Counted from the first letter of the stretch, positions 34,508-47,009 are shown. The stretch is 64,000 nt of DNA from Karalla daura (GCA_029224185.1 CM055211.1:3531525-3595524); one strand, 5' to 3'. Program-made: numbers and translations. The notes: generated from the letters alone by a model not told the origin.

Positions 34508-34621
34508 GTAAGTGCAGCCGCTTTATCAGAGTTCATTTCCTTCAAACTAGTCTTATCTATATGCTACAAGTGGCCCCTTAGACCAAATGTAACCCAATGA
34601 GACTTTTTTGTTTTCCAAACA

Positions 34622-34830
34622 GGTTATGTCCCTGACACAATCCTACACAAAGAATGTCAAAAAAAAAAGAAGAAAAAAAATCACTACTTAGCATGAATCC
34701 GGCCACTTTATCACTGTTCAATCCATTGATTTACCTAAAACTATTCTTTCCTAGACGCTAAAACTGAGAACTACACAAAGCTATCGATAATGTATCACAA
34801 TAAGGTTCAATAAAAACCTGAGACAATCAG
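34622..34830 (+). ncRNA. candidate terminal exon with poly(A) signal
   Basis: The acceptor ACTTTTTTGTTTTCCAAACAG lies before 34622 (AG at 34621 or 1-2 nt earlier). The preceding intron from 34508 would be about 114 nt, with a plausible TGTAACC branch site. AATAAA occurs at 34809-34814. Either frame joined from 34507 stops within about 25 codons, in a Lys-rich end. The rest would be a short 3' UTR. Confidence 0.33.
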
Positions 34831-34847
34831 GTTCCTCACCTGACGTA

Positions 34848-34945
34848 TAGTCCATCCATCTTCTTCCATATTCTTAACCAGCTTCATATCATAAAGGTAT
34901 TGCAGTGGTCCACTAGACCACTATGCATCACATAGCATTAGTCAA
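34848..34945. repeat. possible decayed SINE/LINE fragment
   Basis: GTCCATCCATCTTCTTCCAT resembles the common fish phrase 'tccatccattttcta'. The following GCAGTGGTCCACTAGACCAC is also repeat-like. The match is short. Confidence 0.3.
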
Positions 34946-35018
34946 CGATAGAACCTAAACTGCACTCGTTTCCTACAAGCTAGCCAAGCACTGGTGAGGA
35001 ACATCCAAACATCTACAT

Positions 35019-35106
35019 CAGTGTTTCTCAATTCTGGTCCTCAAATACTGCAGCCCTGCGGGTTTTAAGCACAGAAGAACTTGAGGACCGGATGAGAGAA
35101 ACACTG
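35019..35106. mobile_element. 88-bp hAT-like MITE
   Basis: Terminal inverted repeats: CAGTGTTTCTCAATTCTGGT at the left, and on the right the reverse complement of CAGTGTTTCTC followed by a GGTCCTC match. CAGTGTTTCTCAA is a well-known hAT-type end. The flanking 8-mers ATCTACAT and ATGTTCAT are similar, consistent with a decayed 8-bp target duplication. There is no internal coding. Confidence 0.75.
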
Positions 35107-35109
35107 ATG

Positions 35110-37970
35110 TTCATCTATGTAAACCAGTGGAAAACCATCAGGGGGAGAGACGAGAGTGTGGGAGTGTGTTGAACATGTCGTCAACAACTTTGTTCATCCT
35201 ACACTCTACGCACTGGAAGGCAGAATCACAGGGGGAGTAGAAAAGGAAGACGGAGATTTCAGTTGGAGGGAGAAACAAGAGTAAAAAAAAAAAAACACGG
35301 CCTACTCCGTTATTCCTGAGTGACACTGGCTGTACACACACTTCAGTAATTTACCACCAGGTGCCACTGTTAACTCACAGCAGCCCCCCCCCCTCCACCT
35401 CCACAGCCTGGCAAATCCCTCCCTCCCTCCCTGCACCTCCTCAATGCATCTCTCTCTCCCTCCCTCCCCTCCGTCTTTCTCTTCCTCTAAAACAAAGTAA
35501 TTGCCTGCAGCACAGTTCAGAGTCTCCTACTCTGTCTGACGCAGATCAGTCTCCATCCAGTCAATCATTATTCTCCGCCGCAACGTGACCGCGTTTGTGC
35601 GGTTCAAGGAGTCACAGGATTGTGCTGTTGACACTGGCATGAGTGGCTCTCACTGTCTGTGTCTGTGTGTGTGTGTGTGTGTGCAGACCATGCTGTTGTC
35701 ATACTTGCAGCCATGCAGTGGCCTCGTCTTTAGCTATGCGCCTCACAGGCGTGATTCGTGCGATTGGATCGACAGATATTATTAATCCCTCACAATTCAC
35801 CTGCCACTCAGGCATCTATAATTCAGCAGCACGTGCCGGGTCTTGCCGGGGTCTTACACGCAGACAGAATTTCTATTCGTATCGATTCATTTGCACGTCT
35901 TAATCTGCCGCTAACACGTGATGGAGGCGTTTGTTTTGCGTGGTCTCGCTTAGTAGGAGGGCTACGCTCCCCGGGTCCTCTAATAACTGCGGGCCTGACC
36001 AAAGCGCTATAAGAAAGTTATTGCTCTGCAATTTGATCCCCGCATCGCTTTCTGCTGACGGGGGAGAAAGCGCGGCGGGGGGAAAAAGATAGAGACAAGA
36101 GAAATGAAAGGGCGTGAAGGCGACAGAGTTAGGAGTCAGTTAAGCCATTTATTCAAGCGATGCCGCAGAGAGAGCAAGACAATCTCTTTTTCAAGGTAAG
36201 GCTCAGCCAAGAGGGCGGCAAATGAAAACCAAGGTGCCGGATCCTGGGAGAATCCTACTGGGAGCGTTTAGGCCTCCTCTGTAAGAGGCCGACGAGCCAA
36301 AGCCGGAGCGGAGGCTGTGATCTGCTATGGATTTCCTCGCTCTAATGCGGTTTCGGATCACGGCTGGTGGGAGCTGCGTGCTATCGATAGCGCCTCACCT
36401 GTGAGTGAAGATGTGGAAGGTGGGGGAGCACTTCTAAAATGTCAAGAGCGCCCGCAGACATAACCTAGCCATGACTGTTCCTACGAATTGTTTGAATGAT
36501 ATAATACAGAAACTTTTACTCATTCCAAACACTCAATCTAAAGTCTAGGTGAGATCGATTCCACTTAAGCTTTTAACAGTTCGTGAGTGGATGAATCCAA
36601 AATTTTTAGCCGTGTTTTTCAACCACTTTGATTCTATTTCAAATGTCTAAAGTATTCATTCATTTTAACTATTCAGCTGTTGCTTCTGGGAAGCTGTTTC
36701 GACCAAGCGGGGTCCATTACTATTGTAACCATTTTCATTTAGCCGTCAGCTCGGCATTTTATAGCCTTGCTCTCACCTGCTGCTGTCTTACTTTTGGGCG
36801 ACTAAACTATTTATCAGACACATTGATCAACTGCTACTTTGCGAGATTGTCAGTTTGCAACTTATGCTGACGCTCTTAGAGTGAGAGAGGCAGATTGCGA
36901 TTGTCTTGGTGCGCAGGAGCCATAAGCCCTCGCCATAATAGCAATCAAGATCCAAACAAACAAACAAGCCAATCTATTCCATCCATCATCTATATAATCT
37001 ATTCAGCTATTCACAATACTTTCAACTGCTTCAAGCCCACACAGTCATGAGGATGACATACAAAAATGGGCAGGATTTGTATGTCACCCTTCAAACCAAA
37101 CAAATTAGATTTCCCATATGCTCATTCGCTATGCTCAGCGCTCTCATCTTCATTTCTATTTTTGCACGTTAGCTTAGTTACACAGCCACTCTATCACACG
37201 CCCCCTGGCTGTTGCAAAAGCACCCTGTGGGGTACAAGTACGGTACCCGCGGCAGGAATCCACTGTACACAGGCAACACAATCAAATGCACAAAAAAAAA
37301 GGAGAAGAAGAGGAGATTGACGGGTGGGGCTGACAGGAGGAGGCGTGTGGATGTTTTCAGATTTACAGAGCGGGCTGTCAGAGCTGCAGCAGCAGGGAGA
37401 GGCCTAATTAACGCGCGCAGAGCGCCGGCATCCGCAGACCGGAGTGAGAGATTCTGATCCGCCGGCATTATCGGCCCGCCGCAATGCTGCCAATCTGACC
37501 TGAGACCAGCTGATTCCCCAGCTTTCCCTGGGAATCATCCCGGGCCACGACTTTGCGCGAGCTCTCCGTCTGAATACACAAACACGTTTACCCCCCCCTC
37601 CAAGACGCGCCGCCACCGCCAGGGTTGTTTCTGCTAAATGCATTATACCCGCTGGGTTTACTTTGCAGATGTGTCATCATTATCCCCCACCATGCGTATT
37701 AGCGATTTAATATAATCCCAAGAAGTGCCACCGTTTTAATTTAATTATTTCTCCTGTGCTACTTTTTAAAAAAAAAAAAGTGGCATCCTTCCAGAGCGAC
37801 ACATCTGCGTGAACGTGGCGGTAATGTTTTTATTTCACACTCCCAAATTGTTTCAGCAATCAGGACAAGCATGCAGGGTGTGTGTGTGTGTGTGTGTGTG
37901 TCTATGACGTAGGCAAATCCCTGAGTTATTTTGAGCATCCGCGGCTCCTGAAGTAAAAGTCTTTATTTCC
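35110..37970. other. gene-desert block
   Basis: It holds a pyrimidine-rich tract (35380-35490), a GT run (35664-35684) and the GT array at 37878-37902. A short plus-strand piece 36160-36196 begins with ATG and ends at CAAG-GTAAGG, which could be a small first exon, but nothing else supports it. 37640-37760 is AT-rich and enhancer-like. No named gene. Confidence 0.4.
37878..37902. repeat. (GT)n microsatellite
   Basis: About 12 GT units. Confidence 0.95.
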
Positions 37971-37975
37971 TGCAG

Positions 37976-38151
37976 GTTGGAGCGCTTCCATGCCTTGGAT
38001 GGACTTTAAACAATTACACTCCTGGTTGACTCACCGGCACAGAACACGAGGAGCCATGTTAGAAATTAGGAGCAGGTACAAGCCCATAAATGGTTATAAA
38101 AACTTAGGGACCGTGCACAAATTATTCAGGTGGAAAACAGGGATTTCTTAA
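37976..38151 (+). CDS. small open frame after a strong splice acceptor, unrecognised
   Basis: TCTTTATTTCCTGCAG precedes 37976. The frame that starts with the third base is open for 58 codons to TAA at 38149-38151. It contains MPWMDFKQLHSWLTHRH near its start and ends in KLFRWKTGIS. An internal CAG-GTACAA at 38073 is a possible donor. From the first ATG (37990) the product would be 53 residues, basic and aromatic-rich, with no signal peptide or known motif. It may be a coding exon, a small protein, or a chance frame in enhancer-like DNA. Confidence 0.15.
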
Positions 38152-38415
38152 TGACTACGACTATCAGTCAGTGGCTACTCATTATCTCTGGAATTCTTTA
38201 TAGCAGACTGCATCATTTCAGACAGTAGTCTGCTACGTTTTGGTGCTAAATCCATGTTATGATGATTGCATCTTTGCATACTAATGAATAAAAACATATA
38301 CTTGGTGTATTATATAATTTTCTGCCCTTACACAATGCCTAGTAACCGTCATCACTGCTAAGAAACCTTGATAAACATAGAAAAACACCAGGAAGGGATA
38401 AATCTTTCACCCTAC

Positions 38416-38488
38416 CTCTGAGTGAGAGCTGAAGGGCTGCACTGCCTGGGAATCCAGATCGTCTTCACAGGGATCCAAGGACTCCATC
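38416..38488 (-). CDS. candidate exon with start codon, acidic N-terminus, gene unknown
   Basis: On the minus strand TTTTTCATGTCTCTCCAG leads into 38488 and GTAGGG follows 38416, so a 73-bp exon is well delimited. After one base comes ATG with G at +4, then 24 open codons beginning MESLDPCEDDLDSQ and ending in SSHSE, in phase 0. Acidic, Ser-rich starts like this are common in transcription factors, but I do not recognise it. The partner exon is unknown. By phase it could even splice to the spry2 coding exon (2981), whose 48-nt leader is open in frame. That is speculation. Confidence 0.3.
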
Positions 38489-39119
38489 CTGGAGAGACAT
38501 GAAAAATAATTTTGAAGATAAAGGTTACACGGCTACGTAATCGCTGCTTGGATCAAGGAATCAAAGGGGCTGTGTGAGGGCATCAAGGCTCGGAGCTGGG
38601 ATACACACCTCACATACATAAAGGCCACATACAGGTACTGGGATACACAGGTGTGAGGGTTTAACACTGATTTTCCATTACAGGACACTATGAGCTCACT
38701 GTAAAGGGCCTAGTAACTTTGTACAGTGCTACAAAGTGCCTTACAGACTGTTGTCCACTATACAGGAATAGTGATAGCTGGTAACACTGATCCTAAAACT
38801 ACAGTGGGCTAGTGTTGTTAGGTTGCAGGTGTGGAGGAGCATGGATGAAGCTGATTGGCTGAGAGAGCTGCAAATGAGCTACCTAAAAGATCACCCGCAA
38901 TGAGTGTGTTCTTCTGAGCACAGCTGCATCTCACTCATTTATTGACACCTGGACTCAACCCTGTCTTACATGAGATTAATAAATCCTGCGGTATTTTGAT
39001 CGCAAACCTGTGTGCCACCAGAGGAATTTAAGATCTCATTAAAAGAATTTCTGTGTATCAAAGTTTCCTGGCTGCAGTGCCGCCTCCTCCTCTCAGAAGA
39101 CGGGCCTGTTATCTCTCAC

Positions 39120-39184
39120 CGCATATATTACACTTGATGTATTGATTCCAGCCCAGAAACAGCAGCTCCTCTGCCGTTTGTTGA
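39120..39184 (-). other. candidate exon, weak
   Basis: TTTCATTTTTCTCTTTTGTT then GAAG on the minus strand is a good acceptor ahead of 39184. GCG then GTGAGA after 39120 is a fair donor. Two frames are open, including one reading QQTAEELLFLGWNQ. Its phase does not link cleanly to the MESLDP frame of 38416-38488, so a shared transcript would be non-coding or use another frame. Confidence 0.18.
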
Positions 39185-39189
39185 CTTCA

Positions 39190-41630
39190 ACAAAAGAGAA
39201 AAATGAAAGTACAAATGAATAAACACAACCCAAAATCCGAAATTGGAGCATGACAGAGGAGGCATAACTGTAACATAATTTTGGGTTTCTCCCCTCTCTC
39301 TCTCTCTCTCTCTTTTCCTCACACACATGCTTTAATTTCCACCCGGCAAGTATTTTCACGCATTTAAAAGGTCAACCCCCTCAAAGAAAGCCAACACTTT
39401 TAGAGAAGGAAAAATGTGTATATGTCAGTCCCGTTCCATTAATGCAGTGGCAAAAAGGGCTCAGACATGGAGGTGACCAAAAGGAGAGAGGGCTGAAAAA
39501 AAAATAAAGACGACTAAAAAATGTCACAGCGAATGGAAGCTGTTAAATATGCCATTTGGTAGGGTCACAGTTTTTTCTTTTCCTTTTTCTTTTCTCTCTC
39601 TGTGGGCAACATTTCACTCGGCATCCACAGGAGGAACACCTTCATACTTTCTACTCCACTTCCACTTCCTCTGTCCTGATGCTATTTCAATCCACTGTTA
39701 GATCAGCGTGCCACCACCACCCCCACCTCCCACACCGCCTCGAAGAAACTCCTAAAAGCTGAATGACATTTTGCAAATTGCTGCTACCTTATTTGCATCA
39801 ATTTCCCCTGCCTTGCTTTTTCTCTCCGGTGCTGTGTCCTGGCTTTACCTTGTACTAGAATACGGTCTGAGCTGCAGGTCCGGGATGGGGATCCCATCGG
39901 GATGCTCCTCGCTTGCTTTGTTCCTCACTCTGGGACGACGCCCTACCCAAATCTACGAGTCCATTCCCATCACTTTCTAAGAGGGAGGTGTCAATAGTTC
40001 TTAAAGTGTGGAACTTTTTACGGCCTCAGTTCTATAAATCCGGGGCTCCTGCAGGGGCTGGGCTGAGACTCAGGTGCAGACGGGTTTATGGGCCCCTGGA
40101 CTGTAAAGTTTAACAGCTAATGTCAGGGATGTCGAGGAGGAGCTTTTAATTCCAAGAATGAGAGGGAGAAACACGACTTTGTGGTCTCGACACCGACTAT
40201 GACATCACGTAACAACAAGGCACGACGTTCCCTAATTAATCCCAGGAATCCCAGCACCACGGCCCCCGCATCTTATGCTATAGTACCAGCAGAAGAACGG
40301 AGCCATTCTATAATGCCCGGCCAATTTCTGCTTTTCAATAATGCAAACCCGCGGGGACCCTTCACTTCCGCCCACCCCTCGCCGGCCTATAGCAAATGAG
40401 GATGATGCACCGGAACAATGACTGGAAATCGATGCGCCGCTTGTTCTGGGTGGCAGCTTCCACATGCCTGTGTTGTGTCTTTCATTTGCCAATTAGGGGA
40501 GCGGCCGCATGCTGGGCGCTGCAAATTGATTAATCGTGTGAAGACGGAGGGAACAGTTAAAACACTTATGATTTATTTATGCAGCCCTGTCACACAGACA
40601 ACGGTTTATCTCGATTTGCTAATCAAATCAATAGGCAAACATTTGGTCTTGCGCGAGCCTGATAAACACAATGGATTCTTCTTTTCTCTAATTAAAACGG
40701 GCCTTTTCACCTCTGTCATGTCTGCTCCTGCCCTGCGTAGGAGTGCTGTGCTACGTGTCGAGGGGTACAACATAAATTACAGTGAGTGAGTTCCCAAATA
40801 AGAGCCAGTCTCTAATAGACCTCAATCTTTGCTTTTAGGAGTGTGGGGAAAACTGGACTTGGATTTAAACCAGGACGTTATTCACAAAACCACTGCGTCT
40901 CCTTAAAAAACAAAAAGGGATATCACAAGTCAAAGTATGAGTGCACAGCCTCTCACAGTTTTAGGAGCTGCAGCTCCAGCTGCATAACTCACATTCATTA
41001 TCCCACTCACACATGCAAATCCAAGCTCCCTATCCCTATCAACACACGCACACGCGCATACAGTTGTCATCCCACTGTTCATCTCTATTCCCCCGGCTGT
41101 CCGGTCTAGTCCAGGTTGGCCGTCTGGAGAGTGGAGGCAGGCTGAACCTGTCCGCTCCGCTTACTATCATCGTCTGGCAGCGAACCTACGGGGTCAAACA
41201 CAACTTTCACTTCCCCTCAAATGCCTCAGCGGGGCTTGATTGATCCCGCCTGGCACGGCGGAGGCCGGTGGAATGGAGGAAGGAAACTGCAATCCTCTGC
41301 AGATCTGGCACCAGATTGGGGTCAGATTGCTATCAGGGTCGGCCTCAGCTGGAGTGACGCCTGGATGGATGTGTTCGGATTTGGGAATTTGTTGACTTGT
41401 TCGAATTATGAGCACCTGATTGTTCTCTAAGGGTCGGCGCATGGTAAAAGGAATGCATCTTATGCATGTTTTTCAAGTCTTTTCCAAGTTACAAACTACA
41501 GGCCGCAAAATGGCAACACGGTGTGACAGTGGTTGGTGTTGTGGTTGCCAGTTTGTGTCCTGGCTCCACTGTTCCACCTAGAGGAGGAAAACATGTACTG
41601 CCGCTACCAAAACACACTGGTTGGCGCTAT
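39190..41630. other. gene-desert block
   Basis: It has a TC run at 39291-39313 and otherwise mostly single-copy sequence. 40540-40700 is repeat-free with AATCAAATCAAT-type cores. A TTTGCTTTTAG acceptor-like site occurs near 40839 without a partner. No recognised gene. Confidence 0.4.
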
Positions 41631-41760
41631 GTGCTGGTGGATAACGCTGCAGCCTCGGAGAAAGGAGGTCCCTGGTTGGAATCCCATCAGACCTGGGGCT
41701 TTCTGCGAGGAGATAGCATGCTCTGTGTGTGTGTGTGTGTGTGGATTTTCTCCAGGTAGT
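41631..41760 (+). repeat. tRNA-derived SINE fragment with embedded (GT)n
   Basis: The order 'gctgcagcctcggag..aggtccctggttggaatccc', then 'gggctttctgcgagga..agcatgctctgtg' and 'ttttctccagg' matches the widespread fish SINE, including a box-B-like GGTTGGAATCC. The usual 'tccctgtg..tgcgtgggtttt' segment has become a GT microsatellite (41725-41744). Confidence 0.7.
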
Positions 41761-41769
41761 TAACCACTA

Positions 41770-44700
41770 GACTATGGCTGCCTTACAGAGCTTGGACTGG
41801 ATTACAATTACTCATATTTAGTGTAATAAATATGTCATTCTATTGCATGTGACAAAAAAACATGAACTATCGGGCCTCTCGGATGGATTGGTTTGGGCCG
41901 GTTTCGGAGCCGGAAACACTAAAACTACGCAGCAATCACATAAAATAAAGGCTAAATTATTCATGCATCTGAAACCACAGCAAAACTTCAGTGTTTTGTG
42001 AAATCCTTTTCCTGCGGCGAGGCGTCGCAGTGACTGTGAGTGCTGAATAAAATGTTTTTTTTTTATGTTTCCTAATAGCTGCGACAGTAAAAAGGAAAGG
42101 AGATTTACTCCTCGGTGCTGGGCGGTGAATGTGAGACAGAGGACGTCTTTTCAGCCATCTTGGCTTCGGGAAGCTTGAGCGCACGGGAAAGGCGTCCAAT
42201 ATTTTTGGCCGTCGGCGTTTTACAATTTGCAAACCTCCTCCTCCTCGCCTCTGATTAGCTCTGGCAGCGGCGGCTGCGATCCATCGCTGTGTGTCTCGGA
42301 GAGACGCTTAATGAGTGGGATCAGTCAACAGGGACTGGCAGACAGTCACAAACTGGGAACAGTGGTGCCTGCTGATCTGTGCCTGCGCTCGACGCTGGTG
42401 GGCTGCACATTCAGCTGCGCACGCGGGAGGCTTCGATTGTCACCTCTAGTTAAATCAAATAAATAAATAATAACAAATAAAACAGGAGTGAAAGGGCCTC
42501 TCTGTGGAATATACTGCAACTCGGACTTAGTCAAATTGTACATAATATGATAATTACCTCATTTACAGTCAATCAGTGCATAATGATGAGTGTGGAAATA
42601 CGCGTTGATACTTGGGGTAATAATCCTGTCAAACGAGAGAGCGAGACATTTGTACGAGCTTAACTCCAGCTCTTTACCGCCTCTCTGTCCTACAGACGCG
42701 ACACTGTTCGAGTCCTACAGCGACCTCACAAGATTTTTCCCCAGTGGAACACATGGTCTTCAAACTGCAACAGGAGATCAAAAGATGAGATGATAGAGAC
42801 CAGAGATGAAGGCAGAAGATGGATATGAATAAGATGTAGAAAAACATCCCATTCTTTTCTGCTTTCCACTAAATTTGACATATTCTATACATTCACATTG
42901 ACTGACCTATAAAACTTGCCCTCATCCCCAGTCCAAAGCTTTGCTATTCCATGTCGCATTTGCCCGGGAAGCTGCCATGTCCGTCTTTTTACAACGACAC
43001 CTGAAGGCAGCACGCCGAGGCACAGCTGAACTGGATGCAGAAGCGGCCCAACATGTTGACGTGCAATGTGTACATTGCTCTGTCAGCTCCGATGTAACCG
43101 ACATAATCTAATCTGCGACATTCAGTCACAGCTTCCCCACCAGCGACAGGCCCCTCCGTTTTCGGCCCGCCGGCGCTTTGTTGGGTCATCTCGTTTGGCC
43201 GTGGCTGTCGCCCGGCCTCACCTGCGGTTCAAGCGGATCAAAGCAGGGACGGTGGGAGTTTAGTGTTACGGGAGCTCTGCCAAATCATCACAGGATGTTT
43301 TTAGGGGTTGCTGCCAGCCTCAGACAGCCGCTTCAGGAACTTTCTCTCGCATACAAGCCTCGGCTTTCCAGTCATTAAAGAAAAAATACGGGGGAAAACT
43401 TTCTTGCGTGTATCCACAGACTGTCGCGTAAGACTGCAAATCACCAGATTGCACATGTTGCCTCGCATTGTCCCCGCTTTTATTTTGAAAAGTGTTTGCA
43501 CAAAAGCCCCCAGATAAGAAAGTTTGAAGCCTGGTGCTTGTGTTGCTCAGTGACTGATGAGTGCCTCATCGCTCTTCACACTTTTTCCCCGGCTGAAAGG
43601 AGCCCGCATTGACAACCCAAACAATGCGATTCGGGGTGTGTGTGTGTGTGTGTGTGTGGGGATGGGGGGGGGTTGAGCAACGCTGCATCATTAGCGCCGT
43701 TGCCATGGCGCCCGTGTCGTTAAAACTAGCCGCTTCTGCCGCCTCACCGCCGGTGGAATAATGACGTATTGCTCTTGATGTGGCACGTCGGGCCGACACT
43801 CCGAGAATGTGAAGGTGAAACCTCCGACTTGTGATGAAAAGAGCGCGGATCGACTCCTTTCAGGAAGCGGGACTTATTGAATCCTCGCCTCCTCTGTCGC
43901 AATAACCGGGATCCAGCCCTGGGAGGCCCGCTCGTTCCGGGTGTCTTCCTGAAGCACATTATCGCTCCGATTGAATTACGTGACACTGCGGATGCCTCTC
44001 TGAGTTCACTGTCAAACCAGCTCCGTTTGACAGGGCCTGGGAAAGCGCGGGAACCGACCGGATCAGACCGGGAATTAGCGGGTCTGTTCGCACAAGCTGC
44101 CACAAACCGCTGCCAGACCTCTGAAACCATGCGGCACCAACGAGGTCGGACAAGAGAGAGGACGACTGCCGTGTCAGATGCGATTTAACTGCGGTGCTCA
44201 TTGCTGATTGTGTCATGCACAGCGTTTTCCCCACAGTGCTGAGGGCTGATAAAAGCCAGTATCAGTCATGGGATACAGCGCACGCTTCGGAAACGGCACT
44301 TACAGAATGGCGTTAATTAACCCTTGAACTTGCTAAATCATGCATTTAGCGGAATCTTGAGTCTTCAATCTTTTTGATTTGTGTACTAATACATCTCCCT
44401 GAAATGATTAACTTATAGAGCGTAATGCCAATGCTATACATGGATTGTTCTCACATGGAGGGGATGTTGTAACGATGCATTCATCAGCTGTGTAGTCTTT
44501 GCACTGCAGCCTGGCCTTCAACATGCTCCCAAACGCCCACACGCTTTTGAAGAGGAAAGACAGCGGGCGGCAGGCAGATCACACTGAGGGAAAAAAAAAA
44601 AGAAAAATAAAGAAAAAAAATTGATTTCAGCCTCTCTACGCAAGACTTTCTTTCACATTTTGTCCGATGGAGCCGGTGGAAAACGATTCAAGCTGCGAAC

Positions 44701-45130
44701 GCGGGGTCATATTGGCGCGGCCCACATTCCGGATCCTCTAATGCCGACAGATTCGCTTTGACAGAGCTATTTAAAGTGTGGCAGCCGTGACCCATTACCT
44801 GGCTGCGATTGTGCTCGCCGCTATTGTCCTCAGTGATGACAATAACGCCGAGCTCGGAGGGAGGCCGTCATAAAAAACGGATGGGCGCAGTTACACACGC
44901 TGCATTTGCTTTTATTGCTCACATGCTTGCATCCTGCCCGCTCTCCGCACTGTGCTGAGCCTTAGTCAAAGAGGAGAAAATAGAGGAACCGGCGGCCCTT
45001 TTATTTCTTTCTGCCGATGCTGGTGGCACGGCAAAGCTTGTCTTTCACAGCTGAAAAGTCTCAACATTTGTGAGATTTATTGCCGTGAAATTTTACCCAG
45101 ACTTTAATGGCTTCTGCTACCAATCCTCAC
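41770..45130. other. gene-desert block
   Basis: It contains the GT array at 43636-43658 followed by a G-run, an A-rich tract at 44589-44621, and several GC-richer single-copy patches (43800-44170). Overlapping frames occur on both strands at 43744-44234 with no domain. No gene called. Confidence 0.4.
43636..43658. repeat. (GT)n microsatellite
   Basis: About 11 GT units followed by GGGGATGGGGGGGGG. Confidence 0.95.
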
Positions 45131-45136
45131 CAGCAG

Positions 45137-45425
45137 GTCTGTCCATCCGTTATCCTCCCTTAACAGAGCGGTGGTGGCAGTAGAGGGGAGGGGGGGTCTG
45201 CTGCAGCCTATCTGGAGCCTCTCCTGGACTGCCCTGACACTGGCAAAAAAACAATGGCATAGTTTCACATTAGGAATGATTTTTTTGGCAGAATTGGGTT
45301 AATTTAGAGATCGATTTAAACAGGTGTGTTGTTGGACTGGTGGAGGAGAAAACTCAAGCAGACCTTGGTGTGACTGGGAGTCGAACCGAGGTCCTTATGG
45401 CTGTGCTAACCGCTCAATGCATCCC
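45137..45425 (-). repeat. decayed SINE/LINE-tail repeat, reverse orientation to 41631
   Basis: Recognisable pieces in order: 'gtccatccgttatcctccctt', 'gcagcctatctggagcctctcctggactg', 'aatttagaga', 'gttggactggtggaggagaaaactcaagcagacc', 'gggagtcgaaccgaggtcctta' and 'gctgtgctaaccgctca'. This is the typical reverse read of the fish repeat whose other end carries a box-B-like sequence. Confidence 0.6.
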
Positions 45426-45829
45426 TGACTTGACACCACTGAAGTACTGATCCTCCAGTCATCGCTTTTGCCTGTCGACTCAGCGGGGCGAGGTGTGCTT
45501 GGACCATTAAATGAAAATATTTGGCAATTCCGAATATTTACAACCTGCACCCTTCCTGTATTTAAAAGACCATAAAGTCGGCCTCATTGTTTGAGAGCTG
45601 TACCTGCACTCTTGTGATTCGGGCGCGTCTCAGGTGGCCGGCTGTGAATCAGCGTGGCGTGGCGCCTGGCGAGGAGCGGGCGGCGGATAAACTTTGGCAT
45701 ATTTACACACGGCTTTCCCTGCCGGACGCCGAGCAGTTTCGGCAGCTTTTGAAGGAGTCTCTGCATGCTATGAGGTCCGGAGACAGAACGCATGCGTGTG
45801 TCCTGCCTCTGTGTGCAGGTGAACTTTGT

Positions 45830-46680
45830 GCATGTGCGTGTGTGTGCGTGCATTGATCTGCCTTTACTGTCAAGCCTGTGCAGGCGTGTGCACAATCCGT
45901 GTGTGCAAATGAGGCCTCTGCCGCGAATTTGTGTTTATGCATGGGTGCGCACTGCGTGGGTAAGGTGTGCTTGTGTGTGTGTGTGTGTGAGGCCTGTTGC
46001 TGGCCATCCAAGCAGACAGGTGTCAGGTCGTATCACCGCATCGCTCCAGTGACCAGGTGGAAACCTGGAGGAGAAAAGGTGAGTCACAGAGGCCACACCG
46101 GGGCAACAAAACTGCCCGGCTTAGTCTACCATTACCGAAACACGCAGACACTGATGGGACACACACACACACGCACACACACACACACATGCTGTTTGTA
46201 GACCAAGAGGAAAACATGGGAAGAAAAGGACAGGGGTTCCATGCGGGGAGCGCAATGGGAATGAGTACAGCGTGAAGGACTTGAGTGGGTCTGGCACGCA
46301 CACGCACACGCACACACACACACACTCAGCTTGAGTCACAAAAAGTCGCATATGGAGTTGCGAAACACACCCACTCACACATATGACTGCGCCAGAGAAA
46401 CACACACAGACATACACCAAGGTAGGGAGAAACACACACACACACACACATCACGTGATTAGCAGCTTGATTGAGTTGAACACATACAAACACACACTCA
46501 GTTCCCAGAGGGCTGCTCTGCACAGGTGTGTGTGTGTGTGTGTGGCCTGGACTTGGGCTGCTGCTTGATGAGGAGAATGATCACTCTTCCCTTCCCTCCT
46601 TCCCTCATTTTCTCGCTCCTAATTGATTTACAGACACACACACACACAGATATACACACACACACACACTGTTGTGAGGA
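45830..46680. repeat. cluster of CA/GT tracts
   Basis: Several separate CA or GT runs lie within 850 bp (45835-45852, 45970-45990, 46160-46190, 46297-46325, 46434-46450, 46526-46543, 46633-46670), in changing strand orientation. They lead up to the long array at 46819. A TCACGTGA palindrome lies at 46451-46458. Confidence 0.85.
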
Positions 46681-46817
46681 TAATTGCCGCAGCAGTGATG
46701 CTGGCTAATGACAGGAGAGTGGAGCAGAAATAACAGTGGATGCGGCACCGGCACTGATGTTCCCTTCAACATATCGCCGCTCTGTCAGACTCACATGTCC
46801 CCTGGCCTGCACTCTTT

Positions 46818-47009
<192 letters not shown>

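Noticed and set aside
36160..36196. Possible tiny first exon (ATG...AAG-GTAAGG)
   Set aside because: Single donor match with 12 codons and no promoter or partner exon.
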